Shown here in pieces: positions 15,570 through 22,051 of a stretch of 38,083 nt of DNA (positions are counted from its first letter, which is position 1; every line of letters starts with the position of its first letter). This DNA comes from a virus, in the IMG/VR virus record IMGVR_UViG_3300027977_000003, positions 1 to 38,083 of that record. One strand, written 5' to 3'. Under the pieces are notes generated by a model, which searched no databases, had not been told where the DNA came from, and saw only the letters and a program-made list of their open reading frames with translations. Made by a program: the position numbers and the translations under genes.

Positions 15570-15919
15570 CATTCAAGTGCCCTGACAAATACCGTGTGCA
15601 GTTGCCTGGATACCCTGCAGGCGACGAGCGCAATGGCTGCTTCATCATTCCGCTGAAGCACCAACAGAAACTGCGCATCATCGCCAGCGATGGCCTTGGC
15701 TGGGAGCACGTCAGCGTGAGCCGCCGCGACCGCTGTCCTACCTGGGACGAGATGTGCCAGATCAAGACGCTGTTCTGGGACGAGGATGACTGCGTGATCC
15801 AGTACCACCCACCACGCAGCGAATATGTCAACAACCACCCAAACTGCCTGCACCTATGGCGGCCGACTGGCGTGTCGCTGCCGATGCCGCCCAGCATCAT
15901 GGTTGGCTTCAAGGACTGA
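15566..15919 (+). CDS. Conserved phage protein, DUF7694-like, 117 aa
   Basis: ATGA overlap with the nuclease gene. The conserved core is WEHVSVSRRDRCPTWDEMCQIKTLFW, then EYVNNHPNCLHLWRP, a pattern I recognise from small phage proteins of unknown function (DUF7694 by recollection). Several aromatic, His and Cys residues are conserved in that family, but no catalytic role is established. It sits inside the DNA-metabolism operon between nuclease and helicase. Confidence 0.72.
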   Translation: MTFKCPDKYRVQLPGYPAGDERNGCFIIPLKHQQKLRIIASDGLGWEHVSVSRRDRCPTWDEMCQIKTLFWDEDDCVIQYHPPRSEYVNNHPNCLHLWRPTGVSLPMPPSIMVGFKD

Positions 15920-15923
15920 CGCC

Positions 15924-17513
15924 ATGTTGAGAGAATACCAACAGCGCACCATCGACCAGCTCTATGCCTGGTTCGAGGCTGGCCACCACGGCAACCCATG
16001 TCTGGTGCTGCCGACCGGCTCGGGCAAGAGCCACATCGTCGCCGCCCTGTGCAAGGATGCCTTGCAGAACTGGCCGGAGACCGTGGTGCTCATGCTGACG
16101 CACGTCAAGGAGCTGATTGAGCAGAACGCCGAGAAGATGCGCCAGCACTGGCCTGGGGCACCGATGGGCATCTACAGCGCCAGCATCGGCCGCAAAGACC
16201 TGGGCGAGCCGATCACCTTCGCTGGCATCCAGTCCGTGCGGGGCAAGGCCAAGGGGCTGGGCCACATCGACCTGGTGATCATTGACGAGTGCCACCTGGT
16301 CAACCACAAGGATGAGGGTGGCTACCGCAAGCTGTTGGCCGAGCTGAAGGCCATCAACCCTGCGCTGCGGGTTGTGGGGCTGACGGCCACACCCTACCGC
16401 CTGGGCCACGGTCTGATCACTGACAAGCCTGCGCTGTTTGATGCCCTGATCGAGCCGGTGACCATCGAGGAGCTGATCTTCAAGAAGTATCTGGCCACGC
16501 TGCGCAGCAAGGTCACAAAGGCCAAGCTGGACACCACTGGCGTGCACAAGCGTGGCGGGGAGTTCATCGAGTCCGAGCTGCAGGCCGCTGTGGACACCAA
16601 GGACAACAACGAGCGCGTGGTGCGCGAGATCGTCGAGTTGGCAGGCGAGCGCAAGGCGTGGCTGGTGTTTTGCACGGGTGTCAAGCACGCCGAGCACATC
16701 GCCGTTGTCCTGCGCCAGCATGGCGTGGCTGCTGAGTGCGTGACGGGCGAGACGCCAAAAAAGGAGCGCGAGCGCATGCTGGCCGACTTTAAGGCCGGAC
16801 GGCTGCAAGCCCTCACCAACGCCAACGTGCTGACCACCGGCTTCGATTACCCAGACATCGATTTGATCGCCATGCTGCGCCCCACCATGAGCGCGAGCCT
16901 GTACGTGCAGATGGCAGGCCGGGGCATGCGGGTGAAGTCGCACATCGATCACTGCCTGGTGTTGGACTTCGCCGGGGTGGTGGCCACCCACGGGCCGATC
17001 ACCGCTGTGCAGCCGCCCAAGAAGGCCGGAGAGGGCAACGGTGAGGCACCGGTCAAGGTCTGCGACAACTGCGGGGAGCTGTGCGCCATCTCGGTGTCTG
17101 CATGCCCTGCCTGCGGCCATCCATTCCCCGAGCCGGAGCGCAAGAAGCTGGAGCTGCGCAACGACGACATCATGGGGCTGGAGGGCAGTGATCTGGACGT
17201 GACAGCCTGGTCCTGGCGCAAGCACGTCAGCAAGGCCAGTGGCAAGGAGATGATCGCCGTGACCTACTACGGTGGCCTGAGCGATCCGGCCATCACCGAA
17301 TACCTGCCGATCTTGCACGAGGGGTATGCAGGGCAGATGGCCATGCAAAAGCTGGTCAACATGGCCGAGCGCAGCCAGATCGTACCTGGTGGCCTGAACG
17401 TCCAGTCGCTGGAGGAGATGGTGGCCAACATGAATCAAACGCAACCACCGGCCAGCATCGAGTTCAAGCGCGATGGCAAATTTTTTAGAGTGATGAAAAG
17501 GAGATGGGCATGA
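15924..17513 (+). CDS. SF2 DEAD/DEAH-family helicase with zinc-ribbon insert
   Basis: 529 residues from ATG 15924; an upstream in-frame extension to 15825 overlaps the preceding gene and is not needed. Motifs: LREYQQRTID, Walker A PTGSGKS (30-36), DECH (121-124), TATPYRLG (from 154), LVFCTGV, the TTGFDYPDID segment, and QMAGRGMR (329-336). After the motor comes a four-Cys ribbon (C380, C383, C394, C397). An ATP-driven DNA translocase/helicase like UvsW or RadD, fitting branch migration or fork processing in the recombination cassette. Confidence 0.9.
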   Translation: MLREYQQRTIDQLYAWFEAGHHGNPCLVLPTGSGKSHIVAALCKDALQNWPETVVLMLTHVKELIEQNAEKMRQHWPGAPMGIYSASIGRKDLGEPITFAGIQSVRGKAKGLGHIDLVIIDECHLVNHKDEGGYRKLLAELKAINPALRVVGLTATPYRLGHGLITDKPALFDALIEPVTIEELIFKKYLATLRSKVTKAKLDTTGVHKRGGEFIESELQAAVDTKDNNERVVREIVELAGERKAWLVFCTGVKHAEHIAVVLRQHGVAAECVTGETPKKERERMLADFKAGRLQALTNANVLTTGFDYPDIDLIAMLRPTMSASLYVQMAGRGMRVKSHIDHCLVLDFAGVVATHGPITAVQPPKKAGEGNGEAPVKVCDNCGELCAISVSACPACGHPFPEPERKKLELRNDDIMGLEGSDLDVTAWSWRKHVSKASGKEMIAVTYYGGLSDPAITEYLPILHEGYAGQMAMQKLVNMAERSQIVPGGLNVQSLEEMVANMNQTQPPASIEFKRDGKFFRVMKRRWA

Positions 17514-17938
17514 GAGGCCGCGCCCTGCCGCACTATGGCAAGCTGGGTGTGGCCAGCCTGTCTAGCGAGGTCAAGGCCATCTGGTACAGCCGGCACATCG
17601 AGCCAGAGCCGTGCGAGCCGATTGACTTCTGGTGGCCGACGCAGACCGATCCTGATCTGTGGATCAGGCAGGACTTTGCGCGTCGCCTGGTGGCCATCAC
17701 GCCGTTGACCGAGCAGGAGGAGAAGGTGGTCATCTTGTGCGTGTTGGACAACTGCACGCTGCGCGAGGCAGGCGAGGTGATGGGCCGCACGCAGGAGCGT
17801 GTGCGCCAGATTCTGATGAAGGCGATGCGCAGGTTTCGCAAGCACCAGTCAGAACTGACTGGCGTGCCGATGTGGGAATTGGACGACAGGGTGATGCCCT
17901 GGTTTTGGTGGAAGCATGAACAGAGGAGAAAGACATGA
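17510..17938 (+). CDS. Sigma-70 region-4-like HTH protein
   Basis: 142 residues. ATG 17510 is chosen over 17504 because AAGGAG is six bases upstream of 17510, and 17510 forms the ATGA overlap with the helicase stop. Residues 65-110 (PLTEQEEKVVILCVLDNCTLREAGEVMGRTQERVRQILMKAMRRFRKH) match the region-4 helix-turn-helix of sigma-70 factors: a TxxE start, a TLREAG scaffold helix and an RTQERVRQI recognition helix. No region-2 core-binding domain is present, so it is not a full sigma factor. The remainder is rich in Trp (IDFWWP, WFWWKHE). It may contact host RNA polymerase or bind a promoter to switch late genes; inferred. Confidence 0.78.
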   Translation: MRGRALPHYGKLGVASLSSEVKAIWYSRHIEPEPCEPIDFWWPTQTDPDLWIRQDFARRLVAITPLTEQEEKVVILCVLDNCTLREAGEVMGRTQERVRQILMKAMRRFRKHQSELTGVPMWELDDRVMPWFWWKHEQRRKT

Positions 17939-18375
17939 GAGTTTTTATTGATGGGGAATGGAACAGCTACGGTGGCGAGTTGATTTCTCTGGCGCTGGTT
18001 GCCGAAGATGGCCGCATTTTTTATGAGGTGCTTGGATGTGAGAACCCAAATCCGTGGGTTGCTGAAAACGTCATGCCAAAGCTCAACAAAGACCCAATCC
18101 CTTTGGTGATCTTTCAACTGGAACTGGCGAAATACTTGATGCAATTTGAGTTCGACTCTGTGCACATCATTGCCGACTGGCCAGAGGACATCATGTGGTT
18201 CTGCAAAGTGCTGATCATTGGTCCAGGCACACGGCTGGACACGCCGCCATTGACGATGCAGATTCTGCGCGTCGACACAGTTTCCAAAAACCCACACAAC
18301 GCGCTGGCAGATGCACAGGCACTGCGCGACTGGTATGTCAGCGTGGATATGAATGCAGTAAGGAGTGAATCATGA
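17935..18375 (+). CDS. DnaQ-fold 3'-5' exonuclease
   Basis: 146 residues, ATGA start overlap. RNase H-like exonuclease motifs: Exo I FIDGEW (D6, E8), Exo II-like IIADWPEDI (D81, D85), and Exo III HNALADAQAL (H121, D126). The SYGGELISLALVAEDGRIFY strand pair is typical of the small Rv2179c-like exoribonuclease/DnaQ group. Likely removes 3' ends of DNA or RNA. Without a phage polymerase a proofreading role is less likely than nucleic acid turnover. Confidence 0.83.
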   Translation: MRVFIDGEWNSYGGELISLALVAEDGRIFYEVLGCENPNPWVAENVMPKLNKDPIPLVIFQLELAKYLMQFEFDSVHIIADWPEDIMWFCKVLIIGPGTRLDTPPLTMQILRVDTVSKNPHNALADAQALRDWYVSVDMNAVRSES

Positions 18376-18614
18376 ACAACCACACACCAGGGCCGTGGAA
18401 GGCCGTCTATGTGGGCTGCAGTGACTGGGACTTGAACGGCCCAGTCACAGAGCAAGACTGGAAGCTGGCTGCTGCTGCGCCCGAGTTGCTGGCTGCGCTG
18501 CAAGCAATCGTGAAGTCCCTGGTCGATCAAGACGACGAGGGGATGATTGAACACGCGCAGCAGATGATTGACGCCCGCGCCGCCATCGCAAAAGCAACAG
18601 GAGGCCAACCATGA
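18372..18614 (+). CDS. Small phage protein with TPGPW start, 80 aa
   Basis: Opens MNNHTPGPWKAVYV and continues to KLAAAAPELLAALQAIVKSL. Both elements are hallmarks of a very common small phage family of unknown function. It ends in a helix (ARAAIAKATGG). ATGA overlaps on both sides place it in the polycistronic early message. No enzymatic motif. Confidence 0.75.
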   Translation: MNNHTPGPWKAVYVGCSDWDLNGPVTEQDWKLAAAAPELLAALQAIVKSLVDQDDEGMIEHAQQMIDARAAIAKATGGQP

Positions 18615-18808
18615 CCACCAGACCGAGCGAGCCGGAGTTTTTGATTCAGTGGCGTGAGTGGGACAAAGCTGGGCCACCCAAGTGCTGCCACACCTGCGAG
18701 CACTACGGGGTCGATGGCCTGTGCGTGGAGTTCTTCATGACGCCGCCCGAGGACTTTGCTGCCACGGTGGATGGCTGCGACAAATGGGAGCGCGAATGTC
18801 CGTTTTAG
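18611..18808 (+). CDS. Small Cys4 protein, 65 aa
   Basis: ATGA start overlap. Contains KCCHTCEHYGVDGLCVEFF, then VDGCDKWERE: a CxxC pair, a single Cys and a final Cys followed by a Trp-Glu, likely one zinc site. A similar spacing occurs in the 135-residue protein at 31855 and in the C-terminal part of the nuclease at 14541. Function unknown; protein or nucleic-acid contact is plausible. Confidence 0.7.
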   Translation: MTTRPSEPEFLIQWREWDKAGPPKCCHTCEHYGVDGLCVEFFMTPPEDFAATVDGCDKWERECPF

Positions 18809-19158
18809 ACCGCATCCCGACCGAGCATGAGGAGCAGCGCGAGCTGGTGCGCTGGTTTCGCCAGACTTGGCCAGGCGTGCGCATCTTTGCCATCCCCAAC
18901 GGTGGCGCACGCAGTCCGGCCACTGCTGGCCGCTTAAAGGCCGAAGGCGTGAGCAGTGGCGTGCCTGACCTGTTTGTGCCTGCCTGGGGGCTGTGGGTGG
19001 AGATGAAGCGCATCAAAGGCGGCAGCCTGAGCGCCGAGCAAAAAGACTGGATTTTATATCTGGAAAGTGTGGGATTCTGTTGTATAGTGGGAAAAGGTGC
19101 GGAAGCTGCCAAGGGGCAAATCAGCGCCTTTTTTAATCAACGAAAGAACACACCATGA
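18796..19158 (+). CDS. VRR-NUC domain nuclease
   Basis: 120 residues from ATG 18796 (GGGAG upstream), overlapping the preceding gene by 13 bases. The sequence EHEEQRELVRWFRQTWP, IFAIPNGGARSPATAGRLKAEGVSSGVPDLFV, LWVEMKR, LSAEQKDWILYLESVG is the full VRR-NUC pattern: catalytic D58 and E69-x-K71 of the PD-(D/E)XK fold, with the GxxxGxPDL loop. In phages these single-domain proteins cut branched or Holliday-type DNA, which suits a resolvase role here. Confidence 0.9.
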   Translation: MSVLDRIPTEHEEQRELVRWFRQTWPGVRIFAIPNGGARSPATAGRLKAEGVSSGVPDLFVPAWGLWVEMKRIKGGSLSAEQKDWILYLESVGFCCIVGKGAEAAKGQISAFFNQRKNTP

Positions 19159-19394
19159 GCACTCGCATTTACGTTGTCACTGACATCGAGACCAGCCGCC
19201 ACCGCCTGATTCGCGCAAGCAACCAGGCGCAAGCCATCCGGCACGCCGCCCAGACCCGCTTCGACATCGAGGTGGCTGGCCAGGAGGACTTGGTCAGCCT
19301 GCTGACCAATGGCATCCCCATCGAGCTGGCCGGTGCTGGTGCCACTGCCGATATGTTTGAGGACGCGATCACCAACGCCGGAGGCACCGACTGA
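19155..19394 (+). CDS. Unknown small protein, 79 aa
   Basis: ATGA start overlap. MSTRIYVVTDIETSRHRLIRASNQAQAIRHAAQTRFDIEV has a beta strand followed by a helix, the shape of small phage accessory proteins with an N-terminal ferredoxin-like fold. No catalytic residues stand out. Retained as a gene because it is tiled exactly between its neighbours. Confidence 0.68.
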   Translation: MSTRIYVVTDIETSRHRLIRASNQAQAIRHAAQTRFDIEVAGQEDLVSLLTNGIPIELAGAGATADMFEDAITNAGGTD

Positions 19395-19561
19395 TGGCCA
19401 CCGACAAGACCAAGGACCGCTGGATGACGATCCGCATCCCACCGGACGTGGAGTTGGCGCTGCGCCGCCAAGCCGAGGCCGACACGCGCACCCTGGCTGC
19501 CCAGGTGCTGCACTACATCAAGCAGGGGCTGGCCGACGAGGGCAAGAAAGTGGCTGCATGA
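19394..19561 (+). CDS. Ribbon-helix-helix (Arc/CopG-like) protein, 55 aa
   Basis: ATG 19394 overlaps the previous stop (TGATG); stop TGA 19559-19561. Residues 10-45 (WMTIRIPPDVELALRRQAEADTRTLAAQVLHYIKQGL) follow the RHH pattern: a beta strand MTIRIPPD, helix A, a turn with TRT, helix B. Arc-like dimers bind DNA through the strand pair. It probably autoregulates or controls one of the early/late promoters; the AATCGTGG direct repeat at 19868 is a possible target but unproven. Confidence 0.8.
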   Translation: MATDKTKDRWMTIRIPPDVELALRRQAEADTRTLAAQVLHYIKQGLADEGKKVAA

Positions 19562-19689
19562 AAAAGCAGATCAAGATCAGCATTGAGACCCTGATGCACA
19601 AGTGGCCAGTGTTCGCTGTTGGCTTTGCCAATGGCGAGTTCTTTTTGTCGCTGTGGCTGCTGGACGTGCGCATCTGGAGAGGGTACTGA
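19558..19689 (+). CDS. Micro-protein, 43 aa
   Basis: ATGA overlap with the ribbon-helix-helix gene and TGATG overlap with the next gene. The sequence MKKQIKISIETLMHKWPVFAVGFANGEFFLSLWLL is basic at the start then strongly hydrophobic and aromatic. It may be a short beta protein or a membrane-touching peptide. The exact tiling at both ends is the main reason to believe it. Confidence 0.6.
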   Translation: MKKQIKISIETLMHKWPVFAVGFANGEFFLSLWLLDVRIWRGY

Positions 19690-19847
19690 TGAAGTGCCCT
19701 GTCTGCGGCACCTGGACGCTGGTGAAGGAGACTCGCCAGCGTCCAGACAATGCCAAGTACCGACGCTATGAATGCGCCAACATGCACCGCTTCACGACGC
19801 TCGAAACGGTGGTCAAAATCATTGTTGCAAAAGAACCAAAAGATTAG
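19689..19847 (+). CDS. NrdR-like zinc-ribbon micro-protein, 52 aa
   Basis: ATG 19689 shares a base with the previous stop. It opens MKCPVCGTWTLVKETRQRPDNAKYRRYECANMHRFTTLETV, which has the CPxC start and the YECxxxHRFTTLE end of the NrdR N-terminal zinc ribbon, with His in place of one usual Cys. The ATP-cone of NrdR is absent. Such isolated ribbons are common in phages; DNA binding is likely and a target is unknown. Confidence 0.75.
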   Translation: MKCPVCGTWTLVKETRQRPDNAKYRRYECANMHRFTTLETVVKIIVAKEPKD

Positions 19848-19860
19848 GGTTTGTCCTTAG

Positions 19861-19891
19861 TTGCATGAATCGTGGGAAATCGTGGTAAGAT
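19861..19891 (+). promoter_or_regulatory. Candidate promoter with embedded AATCGTGG direct repeat
   Basis: TTGCAT (19861-19866) and TAAGAT (19886-19891) are separated by 19 bases. The spacer contains AATCGTGG at 19868-19875 and again at 19878-19885, a period of exactly ten bases, one helical turn. Placed in the only gap (78 bases) late in the rightward operon, just before three small genes. The spacing is longer than ideal, so promoter strength would need an activator or be weak. Confidence 0.4.
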
Positions 19892-19925
19892 GCAGTCATC
19901 GCAACCAACCAGCAAGGAGCTAACC

Positions 19926-20075
19926 GTGAGCAAACTGATCGAAACCTACCGCAAGTGCCCGACGCCTTCCAACAGGGCCAAGCTGCAGACTTATCTGCAA
20001 AAGCACATGATGGCTGCCTGCATGGCCACGCCTGAAGAGATCGCCTTCTTGAAGGCCAATGAGTTTAAAGTCTGA
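19926..20075 (+). CDS. Unknown 49-aa protein
   Basis: GTG 19926 is chosen because AAGGAG (19914-19919) lies six bases upstream. The product opens MSKLIETYRKCPTPSNRAKLQTYLQKHMMAACMAT and looks like two short helices. It ends ten bases before the next gene. No family recognised; similar short helical proteins that start near KLIETY occur in phages of related hosts, from memory only. Confidence 0.6.
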   Translation: MSKLIETYRKCPTPSNRAKLQTYLQKHMMAACMATPEEIAFLKANEFKV

Positions 20076-20085
20076 GGAGGCCACC

Positions 20086-20274
20086 ATGATCAAACGCTAC
20101 CAAGTCATCCTGGCCGTCATCGGCCTGATCGTTGCAATGGGCATCGTCGGCCAGTCCGACTTTGAGGAGGCCGAGCGCCAGCAGGCCGAATACTGCGACA
20201 TGGTCAAGCTGTGGAAGCAGACCAAAGGCCAGTCAGGTTGGCCAGCCTACAACGGTGAGGGGATGTGCAGATGA
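20086..20274 (+). CDS. Small membrane-anchored protein, 62 aa
   Basis: GAGGAGG upstream of ATG 20086. Residues 4-22 (RYQVILAVIGLIVAMGIVG) form one transmembrane segment. The rest (FEEAERQQAEYCDMVKLWKQTKGQSGWPAYNGEGMC) would lie in the periplasm and carries two Cys that could pair. The EYCDMVKLWKQT..GWP pattern recurs in many phage early regions. Function unknown; inner-membrane location inferred. Confidence 0.75.
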   Translation: MIKRYQVILAVIGLIVAMGIVGQSDFEEAERQQAEYCDMVKLWKQTKGQSGWPAYNGEGMCR

Positions 20275-20468
20275 CCTGCAATCAGAACTGTCGCCAAGGC
20301 CGGGACTGCAACTGCGCAGGCTGGCACATTGTGCCACTGAACGATCTGCGCGAGCACGAGGCCAACGGCAGTTGCTTTTGCAAGCCAACACTGGACGATG
20401 GCGTGTGGCTGCATCACTCGATGGATGGCCGGGAAGCCTTCGAGACAGGCGAGCGCCAGCCGTCTTAG
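20271..20468 (+). CDS. Cys-rich small protein, 65 aa
   Basis: ATG 20271 overlaps the previous stop (ATGA). The N-terminus NQNCRQGRDCNCAGWHIVPLNDLREHE and the C-terminus CFCKPTLDDGVWLHHSMDGREAFE fit a common small phage family with Cys-rich ends and a final VWLHHSMDGRE segment. Probably a zinc-binding fold. It is the last rightward gene; its stop overlaps the stop of the leftward lysis gene by four bases. Confidence 0.72.
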   Translation: MTCNQNCRQGRDCNCAGWHIVPLNDLREHEANGSCFCKPTLDDGVWLHHSMDGREAFETGERQPS

Positions 20469-20902
20469 GCAAACGGCCTGGTGCCAGCCTTGTCGATGAT
20501 TAGCGCCTGCTTGCGGGGGCTGACATCGACGCTGTTGGGCACGCTGATGTGCGTCCAACGATCAAACTCACGAATTACTTGGTCGTAGCCAATGCCGCTG
20601 GCCACGATCTTGCGCACCACTTCGTCAGGGGTCATGCCTGGCACCTTAAAGTCGGCAGCGCAGCCGAGCCGATGCTGACTGGTGTCTTTGCTGCCCACTG
20701 CATCATTGACCAGCTTTGTGCGCAGGCCAGACGAGATCATGATGGGCTTGCCGCCCAGCACCACTTTTACCTGCTCCAGAAAGTCAGCCAGGCGCGTCAG
20801 GTTGGCCAGCTCGGTGTCGTTGGGGCTGTTGTCCCAGCCGTTGCGCTCTGCTGTCTCTGAGGCTGTCAGCTCTTCAAGGGAAAAATGGGGTGTGAGGTTC
20901 AT
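20465..20902 (-). CDS. Endolysin, M15-family peptidase
   Basis: 145 residues. Peptidase M15 (VanY/D,D-carboxypeptidase-like) signature: SGLRTKLVNDAVG, then SQHRLGCAADF (H77, D84) and the zinc-ligand WTHIS (H118). It cleaves cell-wall peptide cross-links. No signal peptide, so it should need the holin for release. ATG 20902 overlaps the holin stop (ATGA). Confidence 0.9.
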   Translation of the reverse strand: MNLTPHFSLEELTASETAERNGWDNSPNDTELANLTRLADFLEQVKVVLGGKPIMISSGLRTKLVNDAVGSKDTSQHRLGCAADFKVPGMTPDEVVRKIVASGIGYDQVIREFDRWTHISVPNSVDVSPRKQALIIDKAGTRPFA

Positions 20903-21390
20903 TTTGTCGTCTTGGAAAGAAGATCAGTTTTGGCCTGGGAGCCAGCAGAGCTGCCAAAATAATAAGCAATGATGCCAGTCCACGCCGTGCCCAAGCTGCC
21001 CAACATCATCAAGATGGCCGGGTTGCTGCTGTCGATCTGGTTGAAGAACATCATCACCATGATGCCAAAGAATCCGATGGTGACTGCACCAGCCAGGATG
21101 GGGGGCATCATCGAGCGAGTGGCTGCCTGCATATCTCTGGCGCTCTTGCGGTCTTCAACTTCCAGCTTTTCGAAGTTCAGGCCCAGCTCCTGCGCCTGTT
21201 TTTGCAGCTCAATCTCGGCCAGCTTGACCTGGGCAATTTGGTCGGCGGTCAGCTTGTTGTTGGCGATCAGATCACCCACCTTGGCCTCGTCCACGCCAAT
21301 GGCTTTGGAGATGGCAGAGACCGCCATGCCTGCCAACGGGCCACCCATCGCAGTGGCGATGGTGGGTGCGATCTGTTTGAGCCAGTCCAT
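20899..21390 (-). CDS. Holin-like protein, 163 aa
   Basis: Two clear C-terminal transmembrane segments (about 95-117, PPILAGAVTIGFFGIMVMMFF, and about 122-145, NPAILMMLGSLGTAWTGIIAYYFG), a Gly/Ala-rich N-terminal region (IATAMGGPLAGMAVSAISKAIG) and an amphipathic charged middle. The build matches the 3-TM holin family. Directly before the endolysin with overlapping ATGA. Forms the inner-membrane lesion that times lysis. Confidence 0.75.
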   Translation of the reverse strand: MDWLKQIAPTIATAMGGPLAGMAVSAISKAIGVDEAKVGDLIANNKLTADQIAQVKLAEIELQKQAQELGLNFEKLEVEDRKSARDMQAATRSMMPPILAGAVTIGFFGIMVMMFFNQIDSSNPAILMMLGSLGTAWTGIIAYYFGSSAGSQAKTDLLSKTTK

Positions 21391-21392
21391 GA

Positions 21393-21848
21393 TTACCCTT
21401 TCAGGTCAAAACTTAGGTTGGGGTGGCGGGGATACTGCACCACTCGCTCACCCTCGGGGCATTTGTACTTGATCGTCGCCAGCAGGGTGGCTGCCCCAGG
21501 CGCAATCTTTTCTTTCCTCACCATCGTGAGCTGGTACGTGAAGGTGTCAATCTCTGGCCCTGCTGGGCCGCTGAACTTGCTTGCCGTGGTGGTTGCCTCA
21601 TGCACCATGCCTGCTGCGTCTCTGATGCTTGGTGTGAAGCTCTCGACAGAACAGTCGTCGCGCTTTTTAATCCGCGCAACGGTGACGTTGATCGGCTTTC
21701 CGGCCTCGGCCACGATCTTGAAATGCTCTGGTGACCACTCAAGAATGGCCCTGTCAAACCAACCGAACTTGTCAGCCAGCGTGTAACTGCCGCCCAGTGC
21801 GGCAACACTGGCGGCAACCGCTCCGATGGCCTTGGTGAGGTCAATCAT
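21393..21848 (-). CDS. Lysis-region protein with N-terminal membrane segment, 151 aa
   Basis: Unrecognised. Residues 5-25 (TKAIGAVAASVAALGGSYTLA) could be a membrane anchor or signal. The remainder looks beta-rich and periplasmic (PINVTVARIKKRDDCSVESFTPSIRDAAG, then FTYQLTMVRKEKIAPG). In this position some phages have spanins, but I see no lipobox and no embedded second frame. Spanin-like function is a guess. Confidence 0.65.
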   Translation of the reverse strand: MIDLTKAIGAVAASVAALGGSYTLADKFGWFDRAILEWSPEHFKIVAEAGKPINVTVARIKKRDDCSVESFTPSIRDAAGMVHEATTTASKFSGPAGPEIDTFTYQLTMVRKEKIAPGAATLLATIKYKCPEGERVVQYPRHPNLSFDLKG

Positions 21849-22051
21849 TAAACCCCCAGCATCTTTTTCAACATCTCCGCAGCAAAGCCTGGGCCGAGCA
21901 GCGTCACGGCAATGATCGCATAGAGGATGTACTCGATGCGGCTCATGCGCTTGCTGCCTGACTCAAACGACTTTTGGATGGCCTCGTACCTCAGTGCACA
22001 GATTTCCTCGTGCGTTTGAAGTCGTGCATCGGTTGCATCGACCTGATTCAT
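21848..22051 (-). CDS. Small coiled-coil/membrane protein, 67 aa
   Basis: N-terminal helix (DATDARLQTHEEICALRYEAIQKSFESGSKRMSRIE) followed by one transmembrane segment (YILYAIIAVTLLGPGFAAEML). The layout is that of XhlA-type or similar accessory lysis proteins. It shares a base with the next gene (TAATG) and with the upstream gene. Likely part of the lysis cassette. Confidence 0.7.
   Translation of the reverse strand: MNQVDATDARLQTHEEICALRYEAIQKSFESGSKRMSRIEYILYAIIAVTLLGPGFAAEMLKKMLGV

Noticed and set aside
15909-17444. 511-residue antisense frame opposite the SF2 helicase
   Set aside because: Mirror of the helicase codons; no motif, no ribosome site, and low-complexity composition.
21393-21848. 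Spanin gene pair
   Set aside because: There is an N-terminal hydrophobic segment but no lipobox or nested outer-membrane lipoprotein frame that I can see, so I leave it as unknown.
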